A DNA stretch of 64,000 nucleotides from positions 7,688,001 to 7,752,000 of the forward strand of contig CAVNZM010000011.1 in NCBI GenBank assembly GCA_963693365.1, written 5' to 3'. The position numbers and the translations under genes were made by a program. Shown here piece by piece: positions 51,185 through 63,063 of this stretch; position 1 is the stretch's first letter, and every line of letters begins with the position of its first letter. This DNA is from Amoebidium appalachense (Eukaryota; Ichthyosporea). The notes beneath the pieces were generated by a model. It saw only the letters and a list, made by a program, of their open reading frames with translations. It made no database searches and was not told the DNA's origin.

Positions 51185-51384
51185 GAGTTGGCGAACCACC
51201 AGGAGATTCTCCGCCGTCTCGAGAAGAACTTGGCCACAGAAGAAAAGGAGGAGAAGAAAGACTCCCCCCCCAGGTCTTCCACCCCCCCCCTGCCGACGAC
51301 AGGACCCCACGTGCTCAGCAACCTTCGACCCCCACTGCAACCCCTCCCGGCCAGCAGATCAGTGAGAAGGAGACGCCGCCTTAA
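51185..51384 (+). CDS. Possible 3' exon, coiled-coil start, protein unknown
   Basis: After an acceptor ending TTGTTCTCCAG the plus strand reads ELANHQEILRRLEKNLATEE and then KEEKKDSPP, a convincing amphipathic coil. It then enters C-rich DNA. One frame stays open to 51496. Another ends neatly as QQISEKETPP and TAA at 51384, but reaching it needs a one-base shift within the C runs. It could belong with the coiled-coil segment at 40197, with the retrotransposon sitting in the intron between, but that link is speculative. Confidence 0.4.
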
Positions 51385-51716
51385 AATGCGGCCCCAGCCC
51401 AGCCTGTTGTGCTTGTGTGGTAGTTTTTTTTTTCTTTTTTCTTCTTTTTTTTTCTTTTTTTGTCATGATTCTTTTTGGTATTTTTTGTTTGCATAAGAGT
51501 AATGTTGTTACGAGATGCGAGATAAAGTAGATAGTAGAGAATGGATGCCACCTGGGGTGGTATGTTAGTTGTGTTGTTAACTTGTGTGCTGTAGGATGCC
51601 ACCTGGGGTGGTATATTAGTTGTGTTGTTTACTTGTGTGCTTCAAGTTGATGCCACAAGTACTTAGTAAAAAGAAAAAGTGATCATCTTCGTGTCTGTCT
51701 GCAGAACTGGAGGGAG

Positions 51717-51750
<34 letters not shown>

Positions 51751-52420
51751 ATACAAATTGATAACAATATGGTACGGTATGGTTAACATAAAAGTAAAAT
51801 GTATATACCGAATACCACCCATTTAACGTGCGTACAGGCTTAAACGGACAAAAAATTGCAAACCGGATTGGGTTTAGCCAATCACTATTTGATATCAGAA
51901 GCGGATTCCCATGGTGTACATAATGTGATTGGATCGATTCTCGGCGGATCGGTGAGGTTGGCGATATGGTGGACATATTTCGGACACCGTTGCCATACGT
52001 TCCGACGGAGCTTAAGTTATAACGTTAACGTTGTTTACTCGAGGCCTATCCCCGGTTTACGTAGAAAGGTCATGTGTGGGGGAAGATGTGAACACCCAGA
52101 CGTGTATGTACAACCGGGCAGGTCTGTGTACTCGTTGTTATGTTAATTGTTGGTTGATGGAGTACATCTTCAACGCGACGTATACACGCGTGCGTGCGAT
52201 TCAGGAAGGGGTCCCATATGGCTCTCGTATTATTTATATTCGTGTGATATATATATTCTATGTACTATCTATTACCAATATACGTTACGTATTGGTACAA
52301 TATCACCAATACTAATTAAATATCGTCACGTGTGATGGTGATGGCATCCATGTAGCTCTGCAGCAGTGTGTGTGTGTGGTGCGTGTGTGTGTGGTGTGGA
52401 GAGGCGGCCTGGGGTGGGGG

Positions 52421-52463
<43 letters not shown>

Positions 52464-52943
52464 CTGGGGGGGGGGGGGGGGGGGGGGGGGATAGGCAAAT
52501 ACCAGACAGTGATGCATAATTGCACATTCTTTTGCAGCTACAGTTTGATGATATTTACCCACCGTGTGCACCGTGACCACACATGTGACCCCAGTCTTCC
52601 GAGGTGGTGTCACAGGTGGGCGCCAACACCAATAAATTGACTGGTGACGGGTGTACAACCAAATAAACTCAGCAGCACATATAATAATGTTGATGCTATA
52701 CCCTGCCTAGTTAACCTAATAATTAGTGCACCATCGCACGCGTGACCCCCCCCCCCCCCTCCCCCCCCTCCCCCCCCCCCCCCCCGGGGGGGTGGGGGGG
52801 GTGGGGGTGTTTTTGCCGCGCGGTACCCCTGATATTGTAGGTTTACACTGCCCCCACAACCCCGACTGTGTGCTGAATATCTCGTGCTAGGAAACCAATA
52901 ACGCGAAAGTAACACATGCCGCATGATATATGATATATATGGT
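51385..52943. other. Non-coding stretch with short repeats
   Basis: Contains T-rich sequence (51421-51490), a two-copy 51-bp repeat (51544-51647), poly-G runs (51719-51749, 52422-52490) and an adjoining poly-C/poly-G palindromic block at 52746-52801. The right end carries a diverged fragment of the 183-bp satellite. No gene was seen. Confidence 0.6.
51544..51660. repeat. 51-bp tandem repeat
   Basis: The unit starts GATGCCACCTGGGGTGGTAT. Copies begin at 51544 and 51595, with a partial third at about 51648. Confidence 0.9.
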
Positions 52944-53850
52944 ACAAGGGGGGTTTCAATCCGGGCTACAATGATGTGTTTTTTTCGTGTGACCCTCGTA
53001 CTCCAGAGGCATATTCACCATCCCCCCCATAAACTTTGTGGTAAATTTCTCGTGTTAGAAGCTGTTCTGTGGGTAGTTATTGAAAAAACCAATAATGTCT
53101 AGGTAACACATGTACATATACTATGCTACAAGGGGGGTTCTATACGAGCTACAACGTTGTGGTTTTTTCGTGTGACCCTCGTACTCCAGGGGCACATTCA
53201 CCATCCCCCCCATAAACTTTGTGGTAAATTTCTCGTGCTAGAAGCTGTTCTGTGGGTAGTTATTGAAAAAACCAATAATGTGTAAGTAACACATGTACAT
53301 ATATTATGCTACAAGGGGGGTTCTATACGAGCTACAACGTTGTGGTTTTTTCGTGTGACCCTCGTACTCCAGGGGCACATTCACCATCCCCCCCATAAAC
53401 TTTGTGGTAAATTTCTCGTGCTAGAAGCTGTTCTGTGGGTAGTTATTGAAAAAACCAATAATGTGTAAGTAACACATGTACATATATTATGCTACAAGGG
53501 GGGTTCTATTCGAGCTACAACGTTGTGTTTTTTTCGTGTGACCCTCGTACTCCAGGGGCACATTCCCCATCTCCCCAATAAACTTTGTGGTAAATTTCTC
53601 GTGCTAGAAGCTGTTCTGTGGGTAGTTATTGAAAAAACCAATAATGTGTAAGTAACACATGTACACATACTATGCTACAAGGGGGGTTCTATACGAGCTA
53701 CAACGTTGTGTTTTTTTCGTGTGACCCTCGTACTCCAAGGGCACATTCACCATATCCCCTTATAATTTGTGGTGAATTTATCGTGCTAGAAGCTACTCTG
53801 TGGGTAGTTAGTGAAAAAACCCGATGCTTATAAGTAACGCATGCACAAAT
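52944..53850. repeat. 183-bp satellite array, five copies
   Basis: Copies beginning ACAAGGGGGGTT start at 52944, 53128, 53311, 53494 and 53677, a period of 183-184 bases. Inner copies are nearly identical; the first and last are more diverged. Each unit contains TCGTGTGACCCTCGTACTCC and TTATTGAAAAAACCAATAATG. No open frame spans the unit. Confidence 0.97.
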
Positions 53851-54067
53851 TGTCATCATAGCATTATACTACCATAGTAGTTGGTCGACAATAACGATAT
53901 ATTGGGAACGTGGACACCATACTGTAAACCAAAAAATAATAACACCATAATATACTACACATACCTAACAATGTATTGTGAATGAATAAAATACTTGCTT
54001 ACGTGCTGGTAACATGCGAGAAACAAGGATTCTCTCGCTCTTTTTTTCTTTCTTTTTTGTTTGTGTT

Positions 54068-54110
<43 letters not shown>

Positions 54111-54848
54111 AAGGGGGGGGGGGGGGGGGGGGGGGGGTCGTTTTGCAGATATATCGACTAGAGTCCCTCATCAGGGGACACATTCACAGTACTTTATTAA
54201 GATCGGCCTTCAAGGCCAAAAAAGCTCAATTTCGAGTAGATTAGATAGCATATTATGAGGCCGGCCAGGCCTTAAATACAAAAAGGAGAAAAAACAACAC
54301 ACAGCTAAACACAGATCTAATATTAGCTAAATCAATCGACACACTGGTACATTGCCTGGAGTAAACAGCATCAATCCCACTGGTACATGTACTGTCATCA
54401 TCCAACCAACACCCGTGTAGTACCTTTGTCAAGCGTTCCTACGATACTACATAAGAGAAGAGAGGGTTATATGTGTACGTGTGTACGTGTGTACGTGTGT
54501 ACGTGTGTGTGTGTGTGTGTATGTGTGAGGGAGGGAGGGAGGGAGGGTTGGGAGGGAGGGAGGGGAGGGAGGGTTGGGAGGGAGGGAGGGAGGGAGGGGG
54601 GGGGAGGGAGGGAGGGAGGGAGGGAGAGAAAGAGAGAGAGAGTGTGTGCATGTCTGTATGTGTGTGTGTGTGTGCGTGTTTGCGTGTGTGTGTGTGTGTG
54701 TGTGCATATGTGAGTGTGCATGTGCATGTGTGTGTGTCTGTGTGTGCATATGTGCATGTGTGTGTGTGTGTGTGTGTATGCGTGTCTGTGTCTGATGTGT
54801 GGATGTCTGTGTATGTTGTGTGTGTGTGTATGTCTGTGTGTGTGTATG
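53851..54848. other. Non-coding spacer, GT and G-rich
   Basis: AT-rich sequence, then (GT)n(G)n at 54078-54137. A complex segment at 54140-54450 contains inverted GGCC words. A GGGA-rich tract (54530-54625) and interrupted GT repeats follow. No gene was recognised. Confidence 0.5.
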
Positions 54849-55157
54849 TGCTCAGTTGAAAGGGAAGGGGGGGAGAGGGGGGATGCACCGTGTGTGTGCA
54901 TGTGGTGCACGTGTGTGTGTGTGTGCTCTGTGGAGAGGGAAGGGGAGGGGGGAAATGCACCGCGTGTGTGCATGTGTGTGTGTGTGTGTGTGTGTGTCTC
55001 TGTGTGTATGTGTGTTGTGTGTTTGTCTGTGTGTGCATGTCTGTTTGCGTCGTGTGTGGTGTGTGTGTGTATGTGCATGTCTGTGCATGTGTGCATGTGC
55101 TCGGTGGAGAGGGAAGGGCAAGGGGGGGATTCGTGTCCGTGCATGTGTGCATGTGTG

Positions 55158-55206
<49 letters not shown>

Positions 55207-55429
55207 ATGTATGTGTGTGCATGTGCTCAGTTGAGAGGGAAGGGGGGGGGGGGATGCACCGTGTGTGTGCATGTGTGCACGTGTGTGTGTGTGTGTGCTC
55301 TGTGGAGAGGGAAGGGGAGGGGAGGAAATGCACCGTGTGTGTGCATATGTGTGTGTGTCTCTCTGTATGTGTGTGTGTGTGTTGTGTGTTTGTGTGTGTG
55401 AGCATGTCTGTGTGCGTCGTGTGTGTGTG

Positions 55430-55484
<55 letters not shown>

Positions 55485-55500
55485 GGTGTGTGTGTGTGTC
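54849..55500. repeat. GT-rich tandem duplication of about 376 bp
   Basis: The block starting TGCTCAGTTGAAAGGGAAGG near 54849 recurs near 55225. Both copies carry internal CTCTGTGGAGAGGGAAGGGG and ATGCACCG landmarks in the same order, embedded in GT repeats. The second copy runs into a longer pure GT tract. Confidence 0.85.
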
Positions 55501-56661
<1,161 letters not shown>

Positions 56662-56742
56662 TTGGCATGGCGGGTTGAGGACTCGAACCTCAATCCTCGC
56701 GGCTGCGAGCTGGGAGCTCTAACCGCTAGGCCATAAGGTACG
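56662..56742 (-). repeat. tRNA-like SINE remnant or tRNA pseudogene
   Basis: On the minus strand, TGGCCTAGCGG (56733-56723) fits the pol III A box and GGTTCGAGTCC (56689-56679) the B box, 44 bases apart as in a tRNA. The T-arm forms (TGAGG/CCTCA), but the 5' acceptor strand does not pair with the 3' one and no anticodon arm folds. It is therefore not a functional tRNA; a tRNA-derived SINE head is likely. Confidence 0.6.
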
Positions 56743-57759
56743 CGCGCTGATGGCTGATCCATCATGCGACTTTTGTTCCATTCGAGCGATCCAAGTACAT
56801 AGCGAATACAGAGCGGATCTGTATGTAAGGGAGCACGCGAACAGCGCGGAGATGGAGAAGGGGCAAGAAAAGAGAAAAGAGGGTCACGGGAAAAGATAGA
56901 GAAGGGGGAAGGGGGGGGAGGGGGGGGGGGGGGGGGGAGGGGAAGATGGGGGTAGAAGAGAGAGAGGCACACTTAAAATGATGTGCGAAAAAAAAAAGCA
57001 CTCACCGTTACAACAAGTGGCTGTAGCCCTGCACACACCTATACACCGTCCGGCCAAACGGCTTTCTAGACAGAGCTTTACTGACTGCCAACGAAATTCC
57101 ATTCGTGCGACTTAGTGCAATATCTCTACCAAGCGTGAAAAATGAGTACAGAGGAAGAGAGTAAAAGGGTGTGACAAAAATACCCGCGAGGCAAAACATG
57201 GAAACATGGAAACGTTATTCCGCTGGGTTCACAAGTGACAAAAGGCCTACACCTGTAAACGTGTTTCGGGCCGCCTCACCTTTTGGCCCTAAACTGTGAA
57301 GAAATAAGGGCTACGTAACATTATGATACGCCAGTCTACCCATACGAATACCACTGGTAAAAAAGATATCTAAATGATACAAAGGTGATTGTCCAAAATG
57401 GCGACATATGTATCCAAATACCTATGTGATTTGCGACCAATGGGATCATGTATTTGCTATGGATTTTGCGCAAAAACTGTACTACACGGCCGCGCCTCGG
57501 AGCGTACTGTACCATACGTACAACTACGGTAGTGTACTACTAGTACTACTGGTAGTGTAGCAGAGAACAGGAGGAATACTAACACGTACTGACGTGTTGC
57601 CGCACGTGCGACGTTATACATCTACTTGTGGCGGCTTTGCGGCTTTGCAAAAAAAAAAAAAAAAAAAAAAAGGAAGGGAAAAAGGAGACACCGCCTCAGT
57701 AGGTGGTAGGGAGGAATAGTAGTGGCTAGTATTCTCTTCCTACTTCCACCTATTCACAG

Positions 57760-58010
57760 GTGTACGTACAGTGACGCGCACGAAACAGACACCGCTTTGC
57801 GGGGATAAACTGCACATACAGAACCCTAACACCCATCTTGTAGGCAGGACACTTATCCCAACACCAGTGTTTGTCATCAGCGATGAAGAAGAAACGGCGG
57901 CCCCTATCAGGGGCACTACGTTCGATGCCAACAAGAGTGTTTTGAGGGAAATGATGAAGCAAGCAGTTGCAACCTTAATGAGTAGCAGTGATTCAGAAAG
58001 GCATGGCTAA
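57760..58010 (+). CDS. Possible terminal exon, acidic unknown protein
   Basis: After TATTCACAG the frame is open for 82 codons to TAA-type termination at 58010 (TAA). It contains FVISDEEETAAPIRGTTFDA and LREMMKQAVATLMSSSDSE. Its amino-acid composition looks like coding sequence, but there is no in-frame ATG near the start, no upstream exon was found and no family is recognised. Confidence 0.3.
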
Positions 58011-58072
58011 CAGGTTGTTCAGCATGCATCCTTTTTTTATTTATTTCATTTTTGTACCTGGCACCTAAACAC

Positions 58073-58351
58073 TTAGGAGATGCATGTAACGTATCCAACG
58101 TCATAGTTCAGATTCCATACTTGCCAAAGAAATGGTGATGCCAAAGTAGATGCATGTAAATGATGTTGTGTGAACAGTTCAAAAAACTTATGTGCATCTG
58201 CGTGTTCAAACGCGAGTGTAATAAAAGCGCATCGGGAAACCCAGTGCAGGTAGTCACTTCTTGTGTCAGCCCTCTGCAAGGCCATCTCCAGGCAGGCATA
58301 CACCTCGATAATCCTCCCTATCATCGTGGCCTTCTTTCCGTGCATACCCAC
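58073..58351 (-). CDS. Unknown open frame, helical
   Basis: A 92-codon minus-strand frame reading GKKATMIGRIIEVYACLEMA, then HWVSRCAFITLAFEHADAHK and FFELFTQHH. The alternating hydrophobic pattern suggests helices. An AG lies just upstream at 58352, so it may be an exon. The plus strand has a competing donor-like CAG|GTAGTC at 58250. The protein is not recognised. Confidence 0.3.
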   Translation of the reverse strand: MGMHGKKATMIGRIIEVYACLEMALQRADTRSDYLHWVSRCAFITLAFEHADAHKFFELFTQHHLHASTLASPFLWQVWNLNYDVGYVTCIS

Positions 58352-58556
58352 CTAGCCCTCCGCACCCCCTCCCCCCTTCCCCCCCCCCCCCCCCCCCCCC
58401 CCTAACACCCCCCTGCACAGATACACACACGCGCGCACACCCGAACACACACACACGCGCGCGCACGCGCACACACACACGCACACACGCGCACCCACAC
58501 ACAAACACACACACGCACACGCACACGCACTTGGAGCGTGACACACGCACACTCGC

Positions 58557-58604
<48 letters not shown>

Positions 58605-58745
58605 ACATTTCAAACACACACCGTGACACACACACTCACCAAAGGCGGAAAAAAGGGGTCACCCGAGGACTGTCACAGTGCGTGACAGTTGATGTATCAT
58701 TGTTGTCTTAATATATATCAGGGTTATCGTTATTGTAAAACCATG

Positions 58746-59160
58746 GCGAGTATACCACAGTGGACAGCATTTTGGTATATATGTGACACAAATGGGGTAC
58801 CTTGTTGTTACCCTTGTTGTTACCCTTGCCACTGAGTGGTACCAATGATGGCAGGGTGGCGAGTATACCACAGTGGACAGCATTTTGGTATATATGTGAC
58901 ACAAATGGGGTACCTTGTTGTTACCCTTGTTGTTACCCTCGCCACTGAGTGGTACCACCATGGCAGGGATAACACAAAGGACAATAGATTGGTAGCAGAG
59001 TGGTATACATGTAAATATCCGTGAGAATACATGTAGGGTACCAGGTTGTTACCCTCGCCGTAGAGTGGTACCACACGGGCATTGATAACAAAAAGGATAA
59101 AAAAGTGGTATACAATAAAGAACCCCAAATGGTATCTCTATTGTTATCACTGCCACTACG
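58746..59160. repeat. 113-bp tandem repeat, decaying
   Basis: Units beginning GCGAGTATACCACAGTGGAC start at 58746 and 58859 and are almost identical. Two further units to about 59160 keep only the GTTACCCTCGCC and GAGTGGTACCA landmarks. Confidence 0.88.
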
Positions 59161-60619
59161 GTATCAGCATGTACACAAGTGCGTACGCCAAATATTTAGC
59201 CTTTGACATACACGATGTTACCCAAATGTTATCTAATGTTACCACAGCTATCCCCGTGTAGCATACTGTGTAACATTTGTATTATCCTGGCGCCTCACCC
59301 TAGACCTAACCCTCTGACATATAGTAATCTCGGTATGTCCTGATTGGCATAAAATTGGTGTAAAAGTTCAACTTTTTCACAAAAAAAATGTGACTGCAGC
59401 GTGTGTGTGGTGTGGCCTGGTGTATTCCTACTGCTGTGAGAGTGTGGGGGCATCTCCCTTTCGCGGAGTTTCTCGCTTGAGAAGTGGTTTCTTCAACGCC
59501 TGGTGGTCCACTGCAACCTATGGTAACTTCTACACGCTGTCTATGCTTCCACGCGACCGGTCTATTGGCGGTGGGCTGCTGCAACTTCTCTGATCAGCTA
59601 CTTCTGCCCTGCGTGAGTGGAGGGGCGGCTACTTGGTCGTCGGGGAGCTTTCCAAGTGACTGCCAGTCCTTAGCCTCCAGTCGTATGGCAATGACCAGGT
59701 TTGCTTGCATGCATTCTGTAATTGTGTTTTTCTGTGTGTCCTGCCACAACTAGGCCACCTTATCAGAGAGCTAGCTAGATGCAGTTTCTCCGGGTTATCT
59801 CGGGGTCGGGCCCGTTGGGATGGTTTTTTAGCTCAGATTTGGTCTGCATTGCTCTTTTGGAGGCTGACTGGCTTGCTGTGCCTCGATAGGTTTTGAGGGG
59901 GGCCTGTTGGGAAGGAGCAGTGTAATGATGTCTTCTTGCAGAGTGTGGTCTGGTCAACATCGATGCATATGACTAGTTGGAGCAAACTAGTTTCACGCAT
60001 ACACGTACACTTACGGTTTTGCCCGCTGGTGTCCTTTGTCACTTGTCGCTTTATTTTTATTTCGTAGCTTTGGCTTTTTCAGTTCTATTGGTGGTTATGT
60101 AGCCTGTGGCTGCACGTTGCCTTCATCAACGGATCAATAAATCCGAGTCAAAAGAAAACTTTTTCACACAAACTGCTGTCCCCCGTTTTTACCCCCCTGA
60201 CTCAATCCGGGGGATACCACAAGGGTTACAAACGGATGCCCAAAAATACGCAGAATATTGCAATTGCTATCTTATAAGATACAAGTATGCTATAGGGTTG
60301 GTATATTGGGATTGGTACCCCCGTATGCCTTAATGTCACCATATTGTTACCCTCGCCTATATGTTACAATTGGTACAGATATAGTATACACATAATTATT
60401 GATCCGACCTGAATCGATAAATGCTCCAACCAGAGTACTGTATGACGTCATCATATAAAAACGCCTGGCGCAGGGTCAGTTTTGCACGTGTTACTCTCTT
60501 TTTCTCACCATTTTACCCTAACGTGACAGGGAACAAGCACATCACAAAAAAACCGTAGAAAAATTCTTGGCGGGGTAGTGGCTTAGTAAGTAATGGTAGG
60601 CATTCAACGATTTTGAGCT
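59161..60619. other. Unassigned complex sequence between repeats and transposase
   Basis: No gene was identified. The edges (59200-59290 and 60290-60400) share the GTTACC/GGTATA word usage of the 113-bp repeat, so 59340-60180 may be a separate insertion. A TGACGTCA palindrome (60450-60457) followed by ATATAAAAA marks a possible plus-strand promoter near 60465. Confidence 0.4.
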
Positions 60620-60910
60620 TCAATTTACGGAGAACTTTGTAGTGTTTGCGCACCCCATGACTACAATAATTTCTCGGAATGCTTGTTGGTATGGCTTATT
60701 TTGCACTTTACGGGTTCTGGCACCGGGAGGCCATAGGCCTGAGCCAAGAAAAACGTCAAACTTGTTACAAATGCGTGCCAAAGATGCATACTTTAAACGT
60801 TCACGTTGTTGCTTTTGCACCACAGGTGCATTTTTCGTTTGAGAAACATTGACATCAGCTTTCAAATTCGTTTTTTTCGGTACACACACTTCAAATAACC
60901 CTTTTAGCAT
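60620..60910 (-). CDS. Small open frame downstream of the transposase
   Basis: A 96-codon ATG-to-stop frame lies 120 bases after the piggyBac-like gene on the same strand. It is basic (QKQQRERLKYASLARICNKF) and ends NTTKFSVN. No family is recognised. It may be a second protein of the element, or a remnant of another one. Confidence 0.35.
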   Translation of the reverse strand: MLKGLFEVCVPKKTNLKADVNVSQTKNAPVVQKQQRERLKYASLARICNKFDVFLGSGLWPPGARTRKVQNKPYQQAFREIIVVMGCANTTKFSVN

Positions 60911-61029
60911 CTAGTTACCACAAACAGTTTCGAAGAAACGAATAAAAACCAAACAAATCACCCCTAATCCGAAAACGACAAATGAGTGTTGCGCAATGTA
61001 CAGAAACTGACCAGTGGGCAGAAGGTACT

Positions 61030-63063
61030 TTAACGTGTAGTGTTTCTGCGTGATCGTACCGGGCCTGTGTTTGTGTTGACTTGGGTGCGTGTGCGTGGAG
61101 GAACACCATGTGTGATGTGGTTTTCGAAGCATGCACGTGTTTGATCATTGCAGAGAAACACATTACACTTGATGCAGTAGGTATGTGTCTGGTGGCGTTC
61201 CCCTTTGTTCCTAAAGCAGAGAACGCATCTACCTTTTCTTTCTTTTCTGGCACGCTGGTGTCCGTGTAGAGCATGGGGGGCAGGAGCAGCAGGGGGAAGG
61301 GGGTATTCTAGTGCAGGCAGGTGGGGGTTGCATATGAGTGCTTCTGCTAGCTCACGCCTTGTGTCCATGCTCGTGTTTGTGGATTTGCCAAAGTATCTGT
61401 ATGCAAAGTGTACGTTTGCTACTACAAACCCCAGAAGCCCCCCAAAGGTGCGGAGTTGGTGACGTTTAGTGCCCAAGGCTTCGTCCACAGAGCCGTTTAA
61501 CATTCGTGTTTTGTTGAATATATCGGCCATGTTGTAGTTTTCGAAGTATTCTTCGACTGCTTTCGGTTGGGGGACGTCATTTCCGTTTCGTGATTTTCTC
61601 GGTTGACCCGGCTGAGTACTTGAACATGAGGTGATCACTTTCATACTGTAGTTCTTGTTTCTCCATAACACCGCAACGAGGTCTACTCCGTCCACACTGC
61701 ACACTGCCTCCGACCATACACCACGTCCTTCCTCACATAGAAGGTCCAACATGTTGAGGGGAAAGTCTCTGGTTGCGGTTTTGACATTGAAAAGTGCGTA
61801 GAATCCGATTTTGTACACTTCCCTTGTCCCGGTTACTGACCCAAACCAGCTGTCTCCGACGATCGTTCTGGGGTTACGGTGGGTGGGGTTGGCCCTTGGG
61901 GTTAGAAGACGCAAGGTGGTGCCTGTTCCAGCTCCCAACTGTCGGTACGGTTTGCTTGCCATCCTAAGCTTCCCCTCGTTCATTTCGAAGTTAATGAGTA
62001 TGTTGGTTACACAGTCGTGTAGAGTTTTTATTTCTTGACCGAGAGGGTGGGGTTTTCGTTTTATATAGATTTGGCACGGAAGGTTGCAATGATAGCTGGC
62101 AAAGATGGCCTCGTCTTCGCATAATTCATCCCCGGGCTCGATAGAGCAACGGCACCGACTCTGCAGTGCTTCCATGAAACCGCGTGTGTCTTTCAGTGGA
62201 TCATCCTCCGGATATTGAGTGATGTCGGTGACGGTAAAGCAGGCACGGATGTTTTCGAACCGGTGTTCGGTCATGAAGCGGGCAAAGTCGTGTACGGGAA
62301 ATATGTGGCTTGGGTTCTCTGCTGCCGACGTCCAGTAGTTCGATCTCGAGCCGGGTTCGAATGTTCCAGCCATGTAAATCCACATACCCAACCACCTAAG
62401 TAGCTCACCCGGGGTTAAGTCAACCCAATTTTTGTAACGTGCACGACCTACTTCGTTTGTGAGTGGAATGACTGCTGTGAAGAGATACTCCATAGGCATG
62501 AAGTGTTCAAACAAACACAGAACACTCTTGCGCTTGTTTAGTGCTAGTGGAATGGTTGGTTTTCTGCGTGGGCCTGTTCTTTTGTCAAGTACTTGCTCAT
62601 CTGGAATGGTCCATTGCAAGGTGCACGTGGGGTCGGTGGGGGTAGGTAACTCTACTTGTTCATCTACAAGTTCTATCTCATCTTCATTCTCACTGTCTGT
62701 GACAGGAATCTCTACTTGTTGGATGTCTCCATCTGGATCTTCGTCACTATCACTCTCTAGCTCGCTACTTGTGTGTTCACTGTCTTCTTCATCTATTAAA
62801 GTTAGCTGATGGCGCAGAACTACTTCTGTGGTACCGTCAAAATCAAACTTTACTTTCCATTCACTGCCTTCGTTTGTCTTGCATCGTTTCACTACTGTGC
62901 CAACCAGTATTTGTGTGTCCCAACTCAGGCCGAACTTCTTGTAAGACCAACGTGTGGTGTCATCTGTGAAATCTTCCCCCTGAACCCCGTCAAATATGTA
63001 TGCAAAACAACAGACACGAGCTCCAGAATAAAGTGACTCTATTGGGTCTAATGTTTTGGCCAT
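61030..63063 (-). CDS. piggyBac-like transposase (DDE_Tnp_1_7 type)
   Basis: A 677-residue intronless frame starting MAKTLDPIESLYSG. An acidic region follows (about 95-130, DSDEDPDGD). The DDE core runs from about 190, with LGMWIYMAG and WTSAAENPS. Candidate catalytic acids are Asp 317 in CEDEAIF, Asp 404 in VGDSWFGS and Asp 514 in YNMADIFNK. piggyBac has a fourth acid three residues after the third, and here that position is Asn 517. The C-terminus holds a Cys/His cross-brace finger (CVLCF, CIKCNVFLC, CF..H; about 612-650) typical of the family. I could not find TTAA-flanked inverted ends. The intact frame suggests a young copy or a retained host gene. Confidence 0.85.
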   Translation of the reverse strand: MAKTLDPIESLYSGARVCCFAYIFDGVQGEDFTDDTTRWSYKKFGLSWDTQILVGTVVKRCKTNEGSEWKVKFDFDGTTEVVLRHQLTLIDEEDSEHTSSELESDSDEDPDGDIQQVEIPVTDSENEDEIELVDEQVELPTPTDPTCTLQWTIPDEQVLDKRTGPRRKPTIPLALNKRKSVLCLFEHFMPMEYLFTAVIPLTNEVGRARYKNWVDLTPGELLRWLGMWIYMAGTFEPGSRSNYWTSAAENPSHIFPVHDFARFMTEHRFENIRACFTVTDITQYPEDDPLKDTRGFMEALQSRCRCSIEPGDELCEDEAIFASYHCNLPCQIYIKRKPHPLGQEIKTLHDCVTNILINFEMNEGKLRMASKPYRQLGAGTGTTLRLLTPRANPTHRNPRTIVGDSWFGSVTGTREVYKIGFYALFNVKTATRDFPLNMLDLLCEEGRGVWSEAVCSVDGVDLVAVLWRNKNYSMKVITSCSSTQPGQPRKSRNGNDVPQPKAVEEYFENYNMADIFNKTRMLNGSVDEALGTKRHQLRTFGGLLGFVVANVHFAYRYFGKSTNTSMDTRRELAEALICNPHLPALEYPLPPAAPAPHALHGHQRARKERKGRCVLCFRNKGERHQTHTYCIKCNVFLCNDQTRACFENHITHGVPPRTRTQVNTNTGPVRSRRNTTR

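Noticed and set aside
57771-57791. RTKQT resembling the histone H3 tail
   Set aside because: Only five residues match, the triplet before is GTG and not ATG, and what follows is unlike H3.
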